Shown here: in pieces, positions 48,531-61,325 of the stretch
Layout: every line of letters starts with the position of its first letter
Position numbering within the stretch: the first letter of the stretch is position 1
Assembly: GCF_907164915.1 (NCBI RefSeq)
Contig: NC_061867.1
Coordinates: 29,323,751 to 29,387,750 of the forward strand
Origin: Impatiens glandulifera
Lineage: Eukaryota; Streptophyta; Magnoliopsida; Ericales; Balsaminaceae
Length of the DNA stretch: 64,000 nt
Direction: 5' to 3'
Translations under genes and position numbers: made by a program
The notes under the pieces: model-generated
What the model was told of the DNA's origin: nothing
Database searches by the model: none
Seen by the model: the letters and a program-made list of their open reading frames with translations, nothing else

Positions 48531-49265
48531 GAGTAACGAAAAGTCTCTTTATTTGCTTAAGAATGGAAGTGAACTAAATATATGAAGCATATTGCGCAAA
48601 GCAAAGAAATAGCTTGATTTAAGACGTCAAAAATACATGATTCATTGGAAAACTTTACTTTTATTAAAATATTTAAAACAATCATATGTATACGAATTTG
48701 AGTTCATTAATGATGAAATTTGCGTCGAAAGGAAAATAAAAATAAAATCGGTCTCCTTTTAAAACTATTAGAGGAGTAAAGTTCAAAACATAAACTAAAG
48801 ATGTTTTATCTAAAATTATATTTGCAAATGAGAGGATCAAGATCCATTCTAACACAAAAAAAAATCTCAAAGTTGCACTAGGAAAATTTTCTAAAAAATT
48901 GAATCAACACGGTCATCAACAAAAGTTATGTTTAAAAGGCATTTCTTCGGAAAAAAAGAAAGAAAGAAAAAACATGAAATAAAATAAGATCATAACTGAA
49001 ATAAAAAATGGTGAAACGGTTCAAGACACTCTCTTTAAGAGTATGCCCTATGAGTTCCCTATTTTTAGACCTTTGTGAGATTTGTACGCCACGATCATCA
49101 AAGTGTCTTACACAAAAGTGCCTACCAAGCCATGAAGTAGTTGCGAGATTCAATAGTAAGTCAATCATTTGTGAAAATGATGTAACCTGACCTAGTCTTG
49201 TATTATTAGATGTCTGGATTACCGAACTGCGCCTCCACAAAATAGGTATACATTACAATCCTCAA
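48531..49265. other. Intergenic stretch without a clear gene
   Basis: A minus-strand frame of 102 codons (49240-48932) is open but has no recognised domain. Its low-complexity Phe-rich end (FFLFFRRNAF) and lack of a promoter or partner argue against a gene. The remainder is AT-rich. Confidence 0.4.
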
Positions 49266-49840
49266 TCTACCAAGTTAATGCAAACTCATTAGTTATCTCA
49301 AGTAATAGAGTCACATAACTCAGACTAATTAATCAAGTAAACTCAGACTAACTAAACATGTAATTTGGGGTAAGATTATGAGGTTAATGTGATGTAGTTA
49401 CCCAATTGAGGAAGGGCGCAAATTCTTAGCTATCACAGATAATAAATCACAGATAATAAAGTGACGTAAATCGGACTAATTAAACACGTGAACTCAGACT
49501 AATTAGACATGTAACTTGGGGTTAAGATTGTAAAGTTAATAGGATGTAGTCGCCCACTTGAAGAAGGTTCAAATTCTTTAGTTATCTCACCTAATAAAGC
49601 CACATAACATAGAGTAATTAGACATTTAAACTAATTAAAAAAGTAACTCGGGGCTAAGATTGTAAGGTTAATGGGATGTATTTGGCCACTTGAGGATTGA
49701 CACAAATTCTCTAGTTATCGCACGCAATAGAGTCGCATAACTTAATTAGAGTAATTAGACACGTAATTCGAGACTAAGACAGTGAGGTCAAAATGTAGTT
49801 TTTGTTGACTCGAGATTCAACGTAAACCCCTTCCCCTAGC
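49266..49840. repeat. Diverged ~150 bp tandem repeat, four copies
   Basis: Four copies share TTAGTTATCTCA(A/C)(G/C)TAATA, AGTCACATAACTCAGACTAA, TTAGACATGTAACTTGGGGT and TAAGATTGTAAGGTTAATGG. Identity between copies is moderate, so the array is old. No open frame runs through it. Confidence 0.85.
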
Positions 49841-50333
49841 TTCTTCGTGAAGATGATTTGAGGAGTATGAGACATGAGGATAGCATAGACACATAAGACA
49901 TGCAGGGACATAAATCTCGTACACTATTTTGGTAAATGTCTTAGTGATTCATTTTGAGTCGAATATTTGCATCACCAATCACATCATAACTGGAGTTAAA
50001 ATCTAAATTCATCATCCTTTATAAGTGAGATCGAACTAACATTTTTCATTATACAAGTTCTTCCAAAGGATACCTTACAAGTATCAGAGTTAAAACATCA
50101 TTAATCACATTGATAGTTAGGTTCTATCTATCCACTCTTTTATAGATTTTCTAAATAAATTAATAAATAAAAATAAGTCTGAGTAAAAATTATAAATTAT
50201 GGGTTTTGTATGTAAAGGTGACATACATGAGTTTTTCATACATGTTATTTTCCATCATCGTCCAATAGAATATTCTATGAACACTCATTTTTTATAACTT
50301 CATTTTATAATTTTAAAATAATCTCAAGTCAAC
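49841..50333. other. Intergenic stretch, nothing seen
   Basis: Moderately AT-rich, with no frame, RNA gene or repeat recognised. It ends at the GAATT target site of the composite element. Confidence 0.5.
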
Positions 50334-50338
50334 GAATT

Positions 50339-50513
50339 TGTTAAAATAATAACTAACGGTTTATTAAACTGTTAATTAGTTAGTAACTGATTAGTTAGTT
50401 TCGTTAATTAGTTAGTATTGAACTCCTATATAAGGGAGATATGTAATTATTTGAAACAAATTTTTTAATAATACAATTTCAATTTACACTTATTCTTCTT
50501 CAAGATTTTAACA
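50339..50513 (+). repeat. Left LTR of the composite element
   Basis: 175 bp, TGTTAAAATAATAACTAACG to CAAGATTTTAACA. It includes a TATATAAGGGAG promoter-like word near 50430. Only one difference from the right LTR (55203-55377) was noticed by eye. Confidence 0.95.
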
Positions 50514-50520
50514 TGGTATC

Positions 50521-51822
50521 TATTAGGATCTAGGTCGCGGCTGGAGGACCGGGGTTGGGCCGGTTAGCGCGCCTCACTCAAATGTGGTGATTAATCCGGT
50601 TAGAGATTAACACCGGGGTTTCAATACTACACAAACTGTCACAAACCCTTGAACTAGGTTCAAGCGCGGAAGAGGTTTGTTTCAGGTTGAAGCAGTACAC
50701 TCACAAGATAGGTAGAACCGGTTTTGGATAGGACAGGTTTAGAAATTGATGGGTCGGCTTTTGTAACTTGGTGATTCGGTTTAGGTAGTGTAGAGTCGGT
50801 TAGAGCGGTGTAGGTAGGTTAGTACAGGTCGGTTAGAATGTAGAACCAGCAGAAAGTAAATAACAAGACAGATTTTTATGGATGTTCGGAGATAAAACTC
50901 CTACGTCACCACTTCCTCTCAAAACCGCGAAAAGGATATTCACTAAGGAATACAAATACAATCCGATCGAGACTTATTTCCTGCTCGATAACACCTGTAC
51001 AATTTACACCGAAATTGTAAATACACACTTCAACTTTAGCACTTAGGCTTTTTCTAGAGAGAGAACACAATCTTATCACTTGTAAATTAATTGCTCGTTG
51101 TGTCACACTTGTGTCCTGCATTTACTCCTCTTCTCCTGCTCCTTTTATAGGTAAAATATGCCAACGGTCATATTTCACTTCCTTGAATTTGATTGGCTGA
51201 GTAGAGGTTCAGTGATTCAGACCTGGCGGTCAACTTTTCAAACCTGGCGGTCAACCTCACAGAGTTGGCAGTCTGTTCTTCCAGTATATAGGACAAACCG
51301 GCTGGGTTTGTCTTTTACTCAATGTGGTAACTGTCTGTTAGACAGTTGTCTGTACTTGGAAGATTACCTTTCTGATTTATCCTGAAGTGGAAAGATCTTG
51401 TAGGACTGTCTTCTGCAGCCTGCAGACTTTCCTCAGACTTGTATGAATATGGAAATGTTCAGTCTGTTCCTTTGGTATCATTCTCAACAGATACCCGAAG
51501 TATCTTCTTATGCTGGTCGGTCATTTGAATTTTCACCGGATGGCTTCCGGTGTGATTGGTTTAACCGGACGGCTTCCGGTTATTTTCTTTGGCTTCAGGT
51601 CGATTGATGACCGACTATCTGATGTTTCCGGCCTTCAGTCTTGAGCGGTCATGTTTCTGGTCGGTTTGATAGTTTGAGCGGTTGAGCTTCTTAACCGATT
51701 GAGTAATCTGACCGGCCGGTTTTGTCAAACCGGTTGGTTACTTTGACTGGTCCGGTTCTTTGTTCCTGCATGGAAGGTTTATTTGTGTTTAGTTCTGTTG
51801 ACCGGTCTAATTTTATCTAACA
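50521..51822 (-). mobile_element. Solo LTR in the primer site of the composite
   Basis: A 1,302 bp LTR flanked by perfect GTATC duplications (50516-50520 and 51823-51827). Left out, the host reads TGGTATCAGAGCTCC, an intact primer site. On the minus strand it starts TGTTAGATAAAATTAGACC and ends GATCCTAATA. It has the TATGGATGTTCGGAG block (plus reading, near 50876) shared with the other LTRs. Its U3 (about 51500-51800) is rich in ACCGG / CCGGTT words. Younger than the composite element. Confidence 0.92.
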
Positions 51823-51993
51823 GTATCAGAGCTCCAAGTTTAAGAGTTCTTTGAGGGTTTTCGCTGCCTCTGCTAGGGAAAAAGTAGCCGCTGGTGGAGG
51901 GCTTTATTCTATATTAGATTATTATTGTTGAAGAAGATTTTCAAGAACATTTTCAAGCATTAGAGATGCCAAGTTGAATGAAATTAAAAGAGA

Positions 51994-52218
51994 GAAGAGA
52001 TTGCTAAATACAAGCAAGCTTTAGAGAGGAAGAAGAATCTGGCTGAGAAAGCTAATACTAAGGCCGCCATTAAAGCTCTGAAGGATGAAGAAAAGAAACT
52101 CAAGGAACGTATATATGAACGTTTGGAAGCCCTTGATGCTTCAACTGCAGAGAAGTGTGCTGGCCACCTCTTTCATTCCCAGATCGGCCTTTATTGCCTT
52201 CAGATCATCCGAGAATAG
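51994..52218 (+). pseudogene. Captured fragment of proton pump interactor-like gene
   Basis: The plus-strand frame reads EEIAKYKQALERKKNLAEKA, NTKAAIKALKDEEKKLKER and stops at TAG 52216-52218. This lysine/glutamate/alanine-rich coiled coil matches the C-terminal part of plant proton pump interactor (PPI) proteins, which bind the regulatory end of the plasma-membrane H+-ATPase. Similarity fades after about 52125. The match is to a low-complexity region, so the assignment is moderate. It is in sense with the left half of the composite element. Confidence 0.6.
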
Positions 52219-52243
52219 GACCTCCGCCACTAGCTTCCGATAA

Positions 52244-52691
<448 letters not shown>

Positions 52692-52789
52692 ATCTTAAGT
52701 CGCGGTCATGTCTCGCCCCCCAGTATAGTGACCGGTTCCATGTTTTCCCCGAATTTAATCAGTTCCAGATGATAATAAAGAAGAGAATA

Positions 52790-53284
52790 TGAGGGCTTCG
52801 ATTTGGTGATTTGGATTGACGGCTAAGGCTCAGGTTATGCTAATCAAGAATATGTCAGATGGTTAGATGAGTAGAGTGGGTTTTGCTGTGAAGGTGGCGA
52901 TGTTGAAAATTGTGAAGATTTCATGAATTAACTCGTCAAGAGGATGGGTTGTTTTTGAAGATGATGAAATGACGATATGATTCGTCAAGACCAGGAAGAA
53001 TGCTAAATTGGCTTCTTTGAAAAATATTTGTTGATGCAAGCACGGTTTTGTCGGATCAAAATGAGATTCTTAAAGTTCTTCAAAATCGTGGAGAAAGATT
53101 CCCTTGCAATAAAAAAAACGGAGCTTGCTGAATTGGGCTTGCTGGGCTGTCTGTGATGGGTAGCTGAAAAAAATAGAGTTTACTGAATTGGGTTTGCTCA
53201 ATTGTCTAAATTGGATAGCTAAAAAAATGAAGCTTGCTGAATTGGGCTTGCTGAAGACGATGACTGCATGATCAGCTTAATGAT
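52790..53284 (+). other. Tail region of the left half, with 55 bp repeats
   Basis: No host gene is recognised. Three copies of a roughly 55 bp unit (GCTTGCTGAATTGGGCTTGC... AAATTGGATAGCTAAAAAAA) lie at about 53110-53265. The stretch from about 52975 to 53280 matches 53620-53380 in inverted orientation, the tail of the right half. Confidence 0.75.
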
Positions 53285-53323
53285 TAAACCGTTAGTTATT
53301 ATTTTAACATCCTCCTCTCAAGG
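53285..53323 (-). repeat. Internal 3' LTR remnant and polypurine tract
   Basis: On the minus strand, CCTTGAGAGGAGGA (53323-53310), a polypurine tract, is followed directly by the first 25 bases of the LTR, TGTTAAAATAATAACTAACG and GTTTA (53309-53285). This is the 3' end of the right half, cut off where it joins the left half. Confidence 0.88.
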
Positions 53324-53752
53324 AGAAACGTAGTAGAAACAAAGTTTCACCTTGATAAAACAAGTCGATGAAACATTAAGCTACGATCATGCAGTCATCG
53401 TCTTCAGCAAGCCCAATTCAACAAGCTTCATTTTTTCCGAACTACCCAATATAGATAGCTCAATCTTCGTTAGTCCAATCCACAATAGTCATCATTAATT
53501 GTTTTTTCTTCATTAGTCACCAGCTTTCAACCTTTGTAGCTTTTGTTTTTTTTGTTCAAAGAAAGCCCATTTAGCATTCTTTTTGGTATTGATGAATCTT
53601 GTCGACAAACCATTTTTTTTATAACAAAGGAATCGCATCCGTAAGTTCACTTATACTATTTCCTTCTTCCCTTCGATCAGCTTCTTAACCCAATCGCACA
53701 AGAGAAACCATCAACTCCATTATCTCATTATCCACCCACCTCATGATTCTCC

Positions 53753-54650
53753 TTAATCAGTGATATGCACTAACCATGTTAAATTTAGAGAAACCACATT
53801 CCTGCACTTGTCAATACAAAGAAGTCCCTCATTAGTTAGAATCTGAGCACCACATAGATCCAAGAATCCAAGTTGGGTTAATGAAGATAGAACTTTATGA
53901 GAATCATCAATAAAGCTCGAAAGTGCATAGAGATTCAGGCTGTAGAGAGAACGACACTTTAGCAATATGTACTATAAGACATCATCTGTTAGATTTATGC
54001 ATCTAGTGAGATTCAAATGATCCAAATTACTATAGTTGTCAGCAATAATTTTTATGCCTTTGTCCGTTATGTTATTGCATCCACTCAAGTTCAAATCAAC
54101 TATGCGTTTGCAACTCTTCACCAAAAGCTTTATGGATTGATCTGTAACCTTCAAACTCAAGTAGATGGAAAATACTTTCAAATTTGAACATGCAATTGTG
54201 ATAGCTTGGATTCTCTTGTCAGATATCTTTTGACAACCATTCAGATTTATAAGCTCCGGAATTCCAAGAAAATCTGAGTATTTGCTTTTAAGGATATCAA
54301 GATGCGTGTCTTCAATATCTTGACCAATTCAAGGATGATTTGTTTCACATTTTGTACCTTGACGGAGATAAAGCAGAGACGAGTCGATCATCACCAGCAT
54401 TGGTTATTTCATGAAAATCAAGACCCAGCCAAAGAGAGGAATAAGAAATGAGAGTGCGATGAATCGAGGGGCTGACGAGTAGAAGAGAGATGAGATCTCT
54501 TTGAGACAGCCTCGTACTTACAATCTTGAGAACTCTGGGTATTGTTTAGCGGTTCCAGGCGTATTGTTTGTCTTCCTCTCCCTTTTCCTCATCTATCTCT
54601 TCTTCCATTTCGTGTAACTCGATCATTGTTCTTTCTTCTTCTTCAGCCAT
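53753..54650 (-). pseudogene. Captured F-box/LRR protein gene (retrocopy)
   Basis: The minus strand holds a nearly contiguous copy of a plant F-box/leucine-rich-repeat gene of the At3g58530 type, a putative substrate receptor of SCF ubiquitin ligases. It starts at the ATG at 54650 (MAEEEERTMIELHEMEEEID). The F-box part is VLKIVSTRLSQRDLISLLLV, followed by LWLGLDFHEI. The repeats are NLNGCQKISDKRIQAI, DLNLSGCNNITDKGIKI, HLNLTRCINLTD, SLNLYALSSF and LGFLDLCGAQILT, ending SLNLTWLVHITD at a stop. It has a stop after QYAWNR, frameshifts near 54330 and 54000, and no introns, so it is an mRNA-derived copy. It includes some 5' leader and lacks the last repeats. Confidence 0.9.
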
Positions 54651-55202
54651 TCGAAAACCTCCTCCAGAAAGTTCTCCATCAGTCTTGCAAGCAATCTAGA
54701 AAGATTTCCTTTATTTCAGGAACAGCAGGGAAGAATCTCATCTTGATCTTCTTCGTCAGTATTCTTGCTAATAGTTTCATTATCCCTCAAAACAAATATG
54801 TCATCAGCATTTGAATCTCATATATCTCCTTCTTCCATTTTAGAGTCACCACTTACTCTTCTCCTCCTCATCTTAATCTTGATCTTTTTCGCTACTCTTG
54901 CGAATTTCTTTCTTCTCTATCTTTTCGTCACCATTCTTGATTGTATCATCTCTATTATCAATGTCAACAAACACCTAGTTCATTTGGCTTACTAATGTCA
55001 GCACTCTTGATTGCATCATGACCCATATATTCAACAATGGAAAATCTCTCAATTATGTGCATTCAACTAATTCATCTTTCATTTATTCCACTTCTTCTTC
55101 AATAGTAATAATACAATAAAACCCTCCACCAGTAGCTTCTCTGGCCACCAGCAGAGGCAGCGGAAACTCTTCAAGATTTTTAACCTTGAAGCTCTGATAC
55201 CA
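54651..55202 (-). other. 5' leader of the right half and unassigned sequence
   Basis: 54651-54720 is probably the 5' leader of the captured F-box mRNA. 54720-55110 is C/T-rich with many TCTTCTTC words; it may derive from another captured transcript, but no family is recognised. 55115-55202 is the inverted counterpart of the left leader (51828-51935) and ends in the primer site GCTCTGATACCA (plus reading). Confidence 0.6.
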
Positions 55203-55377
55203 TGTTAAAATAATAACTAACGGTTTATTAAACCGTTAATTAGTTAGTAACTGATTAGTTAGTTTCGTTAATTAGTTAGTATTGAACTCCTATATAAGGG
55301 AGATATGTAATTATTTGAAACAAATTTTTTAATAATACAATTTCAATTTACACTTATTCTTCTTCAAGATTTTAACA
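55203..55377 (+). repeat. Right LTR of the composite element
   Basis: 175 bp, in the same orientation as 50339-50513, followed by the GAATT duplication. It is flanked inside by a primer site that faces left, opposite to what a normal 3' LTR would have. Confidence 0.95.
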
Positions 55378-55382
55378 GAATT

Positions 55383-58008
55383 ATTTCATAAAATATTCAT
55401 ATACGGGCTCATTATACGAGATTAAAATAAATAGTTTGAAACTGACATCGTATCAATTCATTTTTAAATTAATTAAATTTCGGGCTATTTTAAATAAACA
55501 TAAATGGTATAAATAAATAAATGAACTTAAAAAATAAATTTATTAATTAAATATTTTTATATAATAAAAAAATATTAATACTTACTATGAGTTTCTTATT
55601 TTGGAGACGGAGCCCAATTAATTGGACAAAGCTTAAACCGAGACCAAGCCATTTGCAGTCTCTTGAAAGTTCAAAGTATAAAAAATATAAAAGAAGAATT
55701 CAATGATTTAATTAAAAGGATCAAAATGTGGGGACTTGCTCAATAAATGAAGGAAAAAGAAAAGGATCCCTACCTCTCTCTCATATTAAGTGAGAGTTCG
55801 GATTTATGTTAATGTATGGTTATTTGAAAAAATAATGATTGTTATATTTTTTTTTTTTTTTGAAGCGATTGATATTATTTTGATAAAATTAATTAAATGA
55901 TATTAATATATAATAATAAAAATAAAGATAATAATTTTAAATAAATAATATTTAATATTTTAAATAATAAATTAATTGCTGAAAAAAAAAAATATTAAGA
56001 TGATATAATAATTTTTTGTTTAGGTTATTCCCAAACACACCATAATTCTATCATCTTATCATCCCCACACGGAGAATAAATAGATGAAGGGGACAAGAAG
56101 AATAAGGATAACTTTGTTATCTACCTACCTTCCATTAATTTTTTCTAAATATACTCAAATTTTTATTTAATTTCTCAAAATATTCAATTTTACTCTAAAT
56201 CCAATACTTAATTTAATAAATATAATAATTGATAAATGATTGGGGAGGGAATTTGAGAGAGAATAGAGAAGAAAATGATGTGGTACAATTTAATTACCAA
56301 AAAAAATAACAAAATTTCTCTCTCTTCTCTCTCTCATCATCTTTTATCATTTTACACCTATTAATGTAGTGACACATCATTTTCTCCATATTTCCTCTCT
56401 CAAATTCACTGCCCTATTACTCCTCATAATAAATATATAAATAAAATTAATAATACTAAACTAATAATTAAAATAAAATATATTATATAAATACCGAGTC
56501 TTGAGATTATGAAATCCAAAATTAAAATTAAAATAACACATATTTTTTCTTTACTTAATTTTCTAAATATAATATATATAATTAAAATTAAATATACTAA
56601 ATTAAATAATTCAAATAAATATACGTTACATTAATGTTAAAACAAAATTATATAAATAAAATTGAATTACAAAGATAATATATATATATATATATTTAAA
56701 ATTATAATATTTATTTGAATTATTTAATTTAGAGTATATTTAAAATTCTTAATTGATTAGTTGACAATTATAAGTTTAATTTAACTATATATATTATATT
56801 TTTAAAATTAAGTAAGATAAAAATAAATAATTTAAATAAATATATATTATTTTAATATTAAAAGAAAATGTATAAAAATAAACGAGTTATATGACCAAAA
56901 TTAAATTCTTCTCCTATCCATCTAAATTTAGAATTTATGTCTTATAATAAAATTAAATATATTATATTTAAAAATTAAGTATAGATATATATATATATAT
57001 ATAAATAATTCAAATAAATAATACATTTTATAATGTATAAAGATAAAATAAAGTTGTATCAATATAAATTATAATGTATAAAAATAAAATAAAATTTTAT
57101 TTAAGTTAATTTAATTTATTTTAACTTTTATTTAATGTATTTTATTTTAGTTTATAATATTTATTTGAATTATTTAATTTAGTAGGTTTATTTTTAATTA
57201 TATGTATTTTATTTATAAAATAATAAAGATAAAACGTGTTAATATTTATGTAATATATTTTATTTTAATATTTATATAATGTATTTTATTTTAATATATA
57301 ATATATAAAATATAAAATTTATTTTAATTATTAATTTTCATTATAATATTTTATGTTTATAAAATAAACTAATTATTAAATTTAGAGATTGAAATATATA
57401 ATTAGTTGGATATGTGAGAGAATGTGTGTATTTTGGAAAATAGAATGAAAATATGGGTATATTTGAAAAAAAAAAATAAAAATAGGATAGGTTAAAGCCG
57501 TTAAAATCTCAAGTTAATTCTTAAAATCTTAATATTTTATAATTTCACTTTAAAGTAAAAAGGATGATTTTAATTAAACTATTAAATAAGTAAACTTTTA
57601 TTATTTTAAATTTACTATAATATGACTTTAATAATTTATAAATAATTTTAATTTTAAGATTTTATGTTTAAAAAACAAATTTATATTAGATTTAAAAATT
57701 AAAAATAATATTATTATTTATTCAAATAAATTAATTAATATAATTAATTTTATACGTATAATCTTTCTATAGTGTTATTTACTTATTGTTTATTAATTAA
57801 TTTTAAATATATGAATTTTTAAAATTCACTAAATATAAATACTTAATTATATATATATATAAATAATAATAATAATATATAACTATTATTTTTTTTAAAT
57901 TAAATTATTGGGTGAATATCAACAAACCCAATTATTGGACGACATTTTATATATAATAGTATTATTAATTATATATTATTTTATTATTTTTTAATATTAA
58001 ACATATAT

Positions 58009-58055
<47 letters not shown>

Positions 58056-58190
58056 TTTTTTATCCCTTCTTCTCCTGTTATAATATACTACTCATTTTAT
58101 ATTATATATAAATATTAATTAAAAAATTATAATTATTAATTAAAAAAATTAAGGGCCATAAAATTTAAATTTGAATGTGATAATACAATG
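55383..58190. other. AT-rich intergenic region
   Basis: Very AT-rich with many TA and A/T microsatellites (poly-T near 55850, TA runs near 56680, 56990, 57855 and 58017-58050). No coding frame or element border was found. Confidence 0.6.
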
Positions 58191-60240
58191 TTGCTCATTA
58201 ATTTGCTAATAACTTTTACTACATGTGATATGTCTGGTCTTATGTAAACCATCGCATACATAATACAACCAATAGTAGAGGCATATAAAATGGTGGTCAT
58301 GTAATTTTTCTCATCATCTGTTGAAGGCGACTGACCTTTATTACAAACTTTTCAAATAACTTTTTCTTTATTTTGTTAATCTCATATAATCTTACTCCAG
58401 TAATCAACATATCATCAACATAGAGGATCGGGATAATGTAAAATTTGTCAAATCTCTTAATATAGTTTTGACATCCATTTGTTAAAGATAAAATTCTTCT
58501 TTCACAACAAAATTCAATAGTTCTGATTGACATTAATTCGACAACTAGAGAGAAAATATCATTGTAGTCAATATCTTCCTTATGTTGAAATCCTTTCACA
58601 ATCAACATTGTCTTTGTTATGAAGTGTTTTTTTCCTTTGGTAGCTTAGTTAACTATCAAGTCTAATTCGACGTCAAATAGTCTATCTCATCTTTCATCGC
58701 ACACTCTCATTTAAACGATTCATCAAATTGTATTGATTTCTCGTAGTATTTAGGTTTGTTTCTATCTATCAACAAGAAATAGTTTAGAGATGGGGGCTTG
58801 TTTTTAATTTCTTGATGATATTCTCAACTGTATAACTAGTGTTTGTTGATTTGCCTCTAGGGTCACATTTTAAATGATTTTATATTAAAAAACACATTGA
58901 TCTTCTTCGACAATCGGTATATATTAAGCAAAAAAATCTCAATCAACCGTATTAGTCTCTTTTAATTTGGAATCCCCATCTGATTTTTCTCAACCCAATC
59001 TTTACAGAGAACATGTTTATTGAAGATAACATTTTTGTTATGAATGATCTTCCAATTTTGATTCTCCCAAAAATGATAACCAAACTCGATATCACCATAA
59101 ACCAATGAAAAATATTTATTATACTTTTAATCAAGTTTCCTCCTATCACATTCATTAAAATGCACATACGTTCACCTACTCCGCTAAATACGAATACGCC
59201 TCCATGGGCCAACATCAATCCAAGATCGCATACCCACACAACCAAACACTTTCAAATAAACAAAGATTAACTTTTTATTGCTCAAAACTTGTTCTGCAAA
59301 TTTGAATTCAAGTGGAACAGAGAGGGCTATATAGTTTATGTCCATAAGGTTTTAAGCAGCACAACATGCAATATTATGCTTCTAATACGTTCATTCAATA
59401 TTTGAGTCATCCGTTCAGCTACTACATTCTCTTGAGACGTTCGGAGAATAGTCTTCACCATACTAATCTCATTCACAACACAAAACTCTTTGAAATCTAA
59501 ATTAATGTACTCGCCACTATTGTCGGATCTCAAATACTTAACTTTCAGATTTGTTTCATTTCCACCAAAGCCACACTTTTTGAAAATAACAAATACATCA
59601 TATTTGTTCTTTTATAAACTAAACTCGTATTTTTTTTTTGTCGAATGATATACAAACGTCAAGTAGTATTGTGATTTTCCAATAAAAGAAACGAGTGCAT
59701 GTCCCCATACATCAGTGTGTACCAACTCTAACATTTTTCTAAGGCTCCTTCCCAATCTTTAAGAAACTCACACATTTCTGTTTAAAAAAAATGCAGTTTC
59801 GCATGACTAATGTTTAACAGACTTCAGTTCTAGGATCTTACAATTCTTTAAAAGAATTTTCATCATTTTTTTCTCATATGACCTAACATACAATGTCATA
59901 ATTTACTATTCTGCTAGTCATCAACTGCAATAGTAATTGTTTTTTAAATGTTGAAGTCGTATATAACGTTTCAGTTTTGTTTTTGTGACCTCGAAAAACA
60001 ACAATTGTTTCTTTAGTCACCTTCCACGAACCGTTTCAATAATTTAAACTATGACATTCGTCATAAAGCTTTGTAATAGAAATCAAATTGTACATTAAAC
60101 CAGGAATGTGTTTCACCTTATTAATATTACAAACAAAATTGTTTGTCATCTTCAATTTGATGTGCCCAATGCCAAAAATATTCAGTGACTCACCATCTGC
60201 GAGATAAATTTTCCCACAATTTCCAACCACATAATTCTCT
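58190..60240 (-). pseudogene. pol: Decayed Copia pol gene (protease end, integrase, RT)
   Basis: Minus-strand pieces of a Copia polyprotein lie in the correct order. At about 60230-60036 is the end of protease/pre-integrase (IGHIKLKMTNNF, VKHIPGLMYNLISI). At 59533-59336 is the integrase core (RSDNSGEYINLDFKEFC, ENVVAERM, the usual QNGVAERMN). The integrase C-terminal area is at about 59245-58952. The reverse transcriptase (58608-58297) has GFQHKEDIDYNDIFSLVVEL and the active site YVDDMLI. The RNase H side has YASTIGCIMYAMVYIRPD (about 58300-58200). Many stops and frameshifts are present. No LTRs were recognised, so it is an old remnant. It is the only integrase or reverse transcriptase of the Copia type in the window. 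Confidence 0.9.
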
Positions 60241-60336
60241 ATTAATTATTTGTGGGCAATGGTGTGAAAAAATGCTTATAAGTCAAAAACACATTAGTCT
60301 ATTGGGCTATCAACTGATAGAAACAACACATTAGTG

Positions 60337-60400
<64 letters not shown>
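60241..60400. repeat. TA microsatellite
   Basis: A run of TA dinucleotides about 60 bp long ends at 60400 (about 60338-60400). Confidence 0.95.
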
Positions 60401-60402
<2 letters not shown>

Positions 60403-61325
60403 GGTGCTTAATTTTTAAAGTGTCCGGATTGTCGGGTCAAAAACTGTGGTTAATTTGGATATATATTTGAGAGTAAATGTATACTTGGGTCAGATTGTGG
60501 GTTGACCCGCGCATAAATTTAAAACTATTAAAAATAAAATTTAAAATGCTATATTATGTTTCGAACTTGCAAATTAACAAAACAAATACAACCTTTTAAC
60601 AAACTAGGTTAATAACACTTTATATTTTAAATTCCACACTAAATTAGATGAACGCGGGACATTTTAACAATATAAGTTTCAATTTTTTTAATTAACTAAT
60701 ATATATATATATATATATAATGATGCTTAATTTTTAAAGTGTCCGGATTGCCGGGTTGAGATCTGTGGTTAATTTGGATATATATGTAAGAGTAATGGAT
60801 ACTTGGGTCATATTATGAGTTGACCCGCCCATAAACTTGAAACGGTTAAAAATAAAATTAAAATGTTATATGTATGTTTCAAACTTGCAACCTAACAAAA
60901 TAAGTACAACCCTTTAACCAATTAGGTTAATAACACTTTATATTTTAAATTCAACACCAAATTAGATAAACGCGGGATATGTTAACAATATAAGTTTAAC
61001 TTTTTAACTAACTAATCTATATATATAATGATGGTTAATTTTTAAAGTGTTCGGATTGCCGGGTTGAGAGCTGTGGTTAATTTGAATATATATGTGAGAG
61101 TTGCCCCCATAGACTTAAAACGGTTAAAAATAAAATTAAAAATGTTATATGTATGGGTCGGATTGTGAGTTGACCCGCCCATAAAATTAAAACGGTTAAA
61201 AATAAAATTAAAAATGTTATATGTATGTTTCGAACTTTCACTAACAAAATAAGTACAACCTTTTAACCAACTAGGATAACAACATTTTATATTTTAAATA
61301 TAACACCAAATTAGATGAACGTGGG
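60401..61325. repeat. Three tandem copies of a 307-319 bp repeat
   Basis: Copies start at 60401, 60720 and 61028, each with ATG(A/G)TG(C/G)TTAATTTTTA, GTGTCCGGATTGCCGGGTTG, a GACCCGCCCATAAA segment and AACGGTTAAAAATAAAATTA. Each is preceded by a TA run. The third copy has an internal duplication of the GACCCGCCC segment. Some words occur once per unit in both short and long arrays. No coding function is seen. Confidence 0.9.

Noticed and set aside
48932..49240. 102-codon minus-strand frame as a possible gene
   Set aside because: No recognised domain, a low-complexity end and no supporting signals; kept only as an unassigned stretch.
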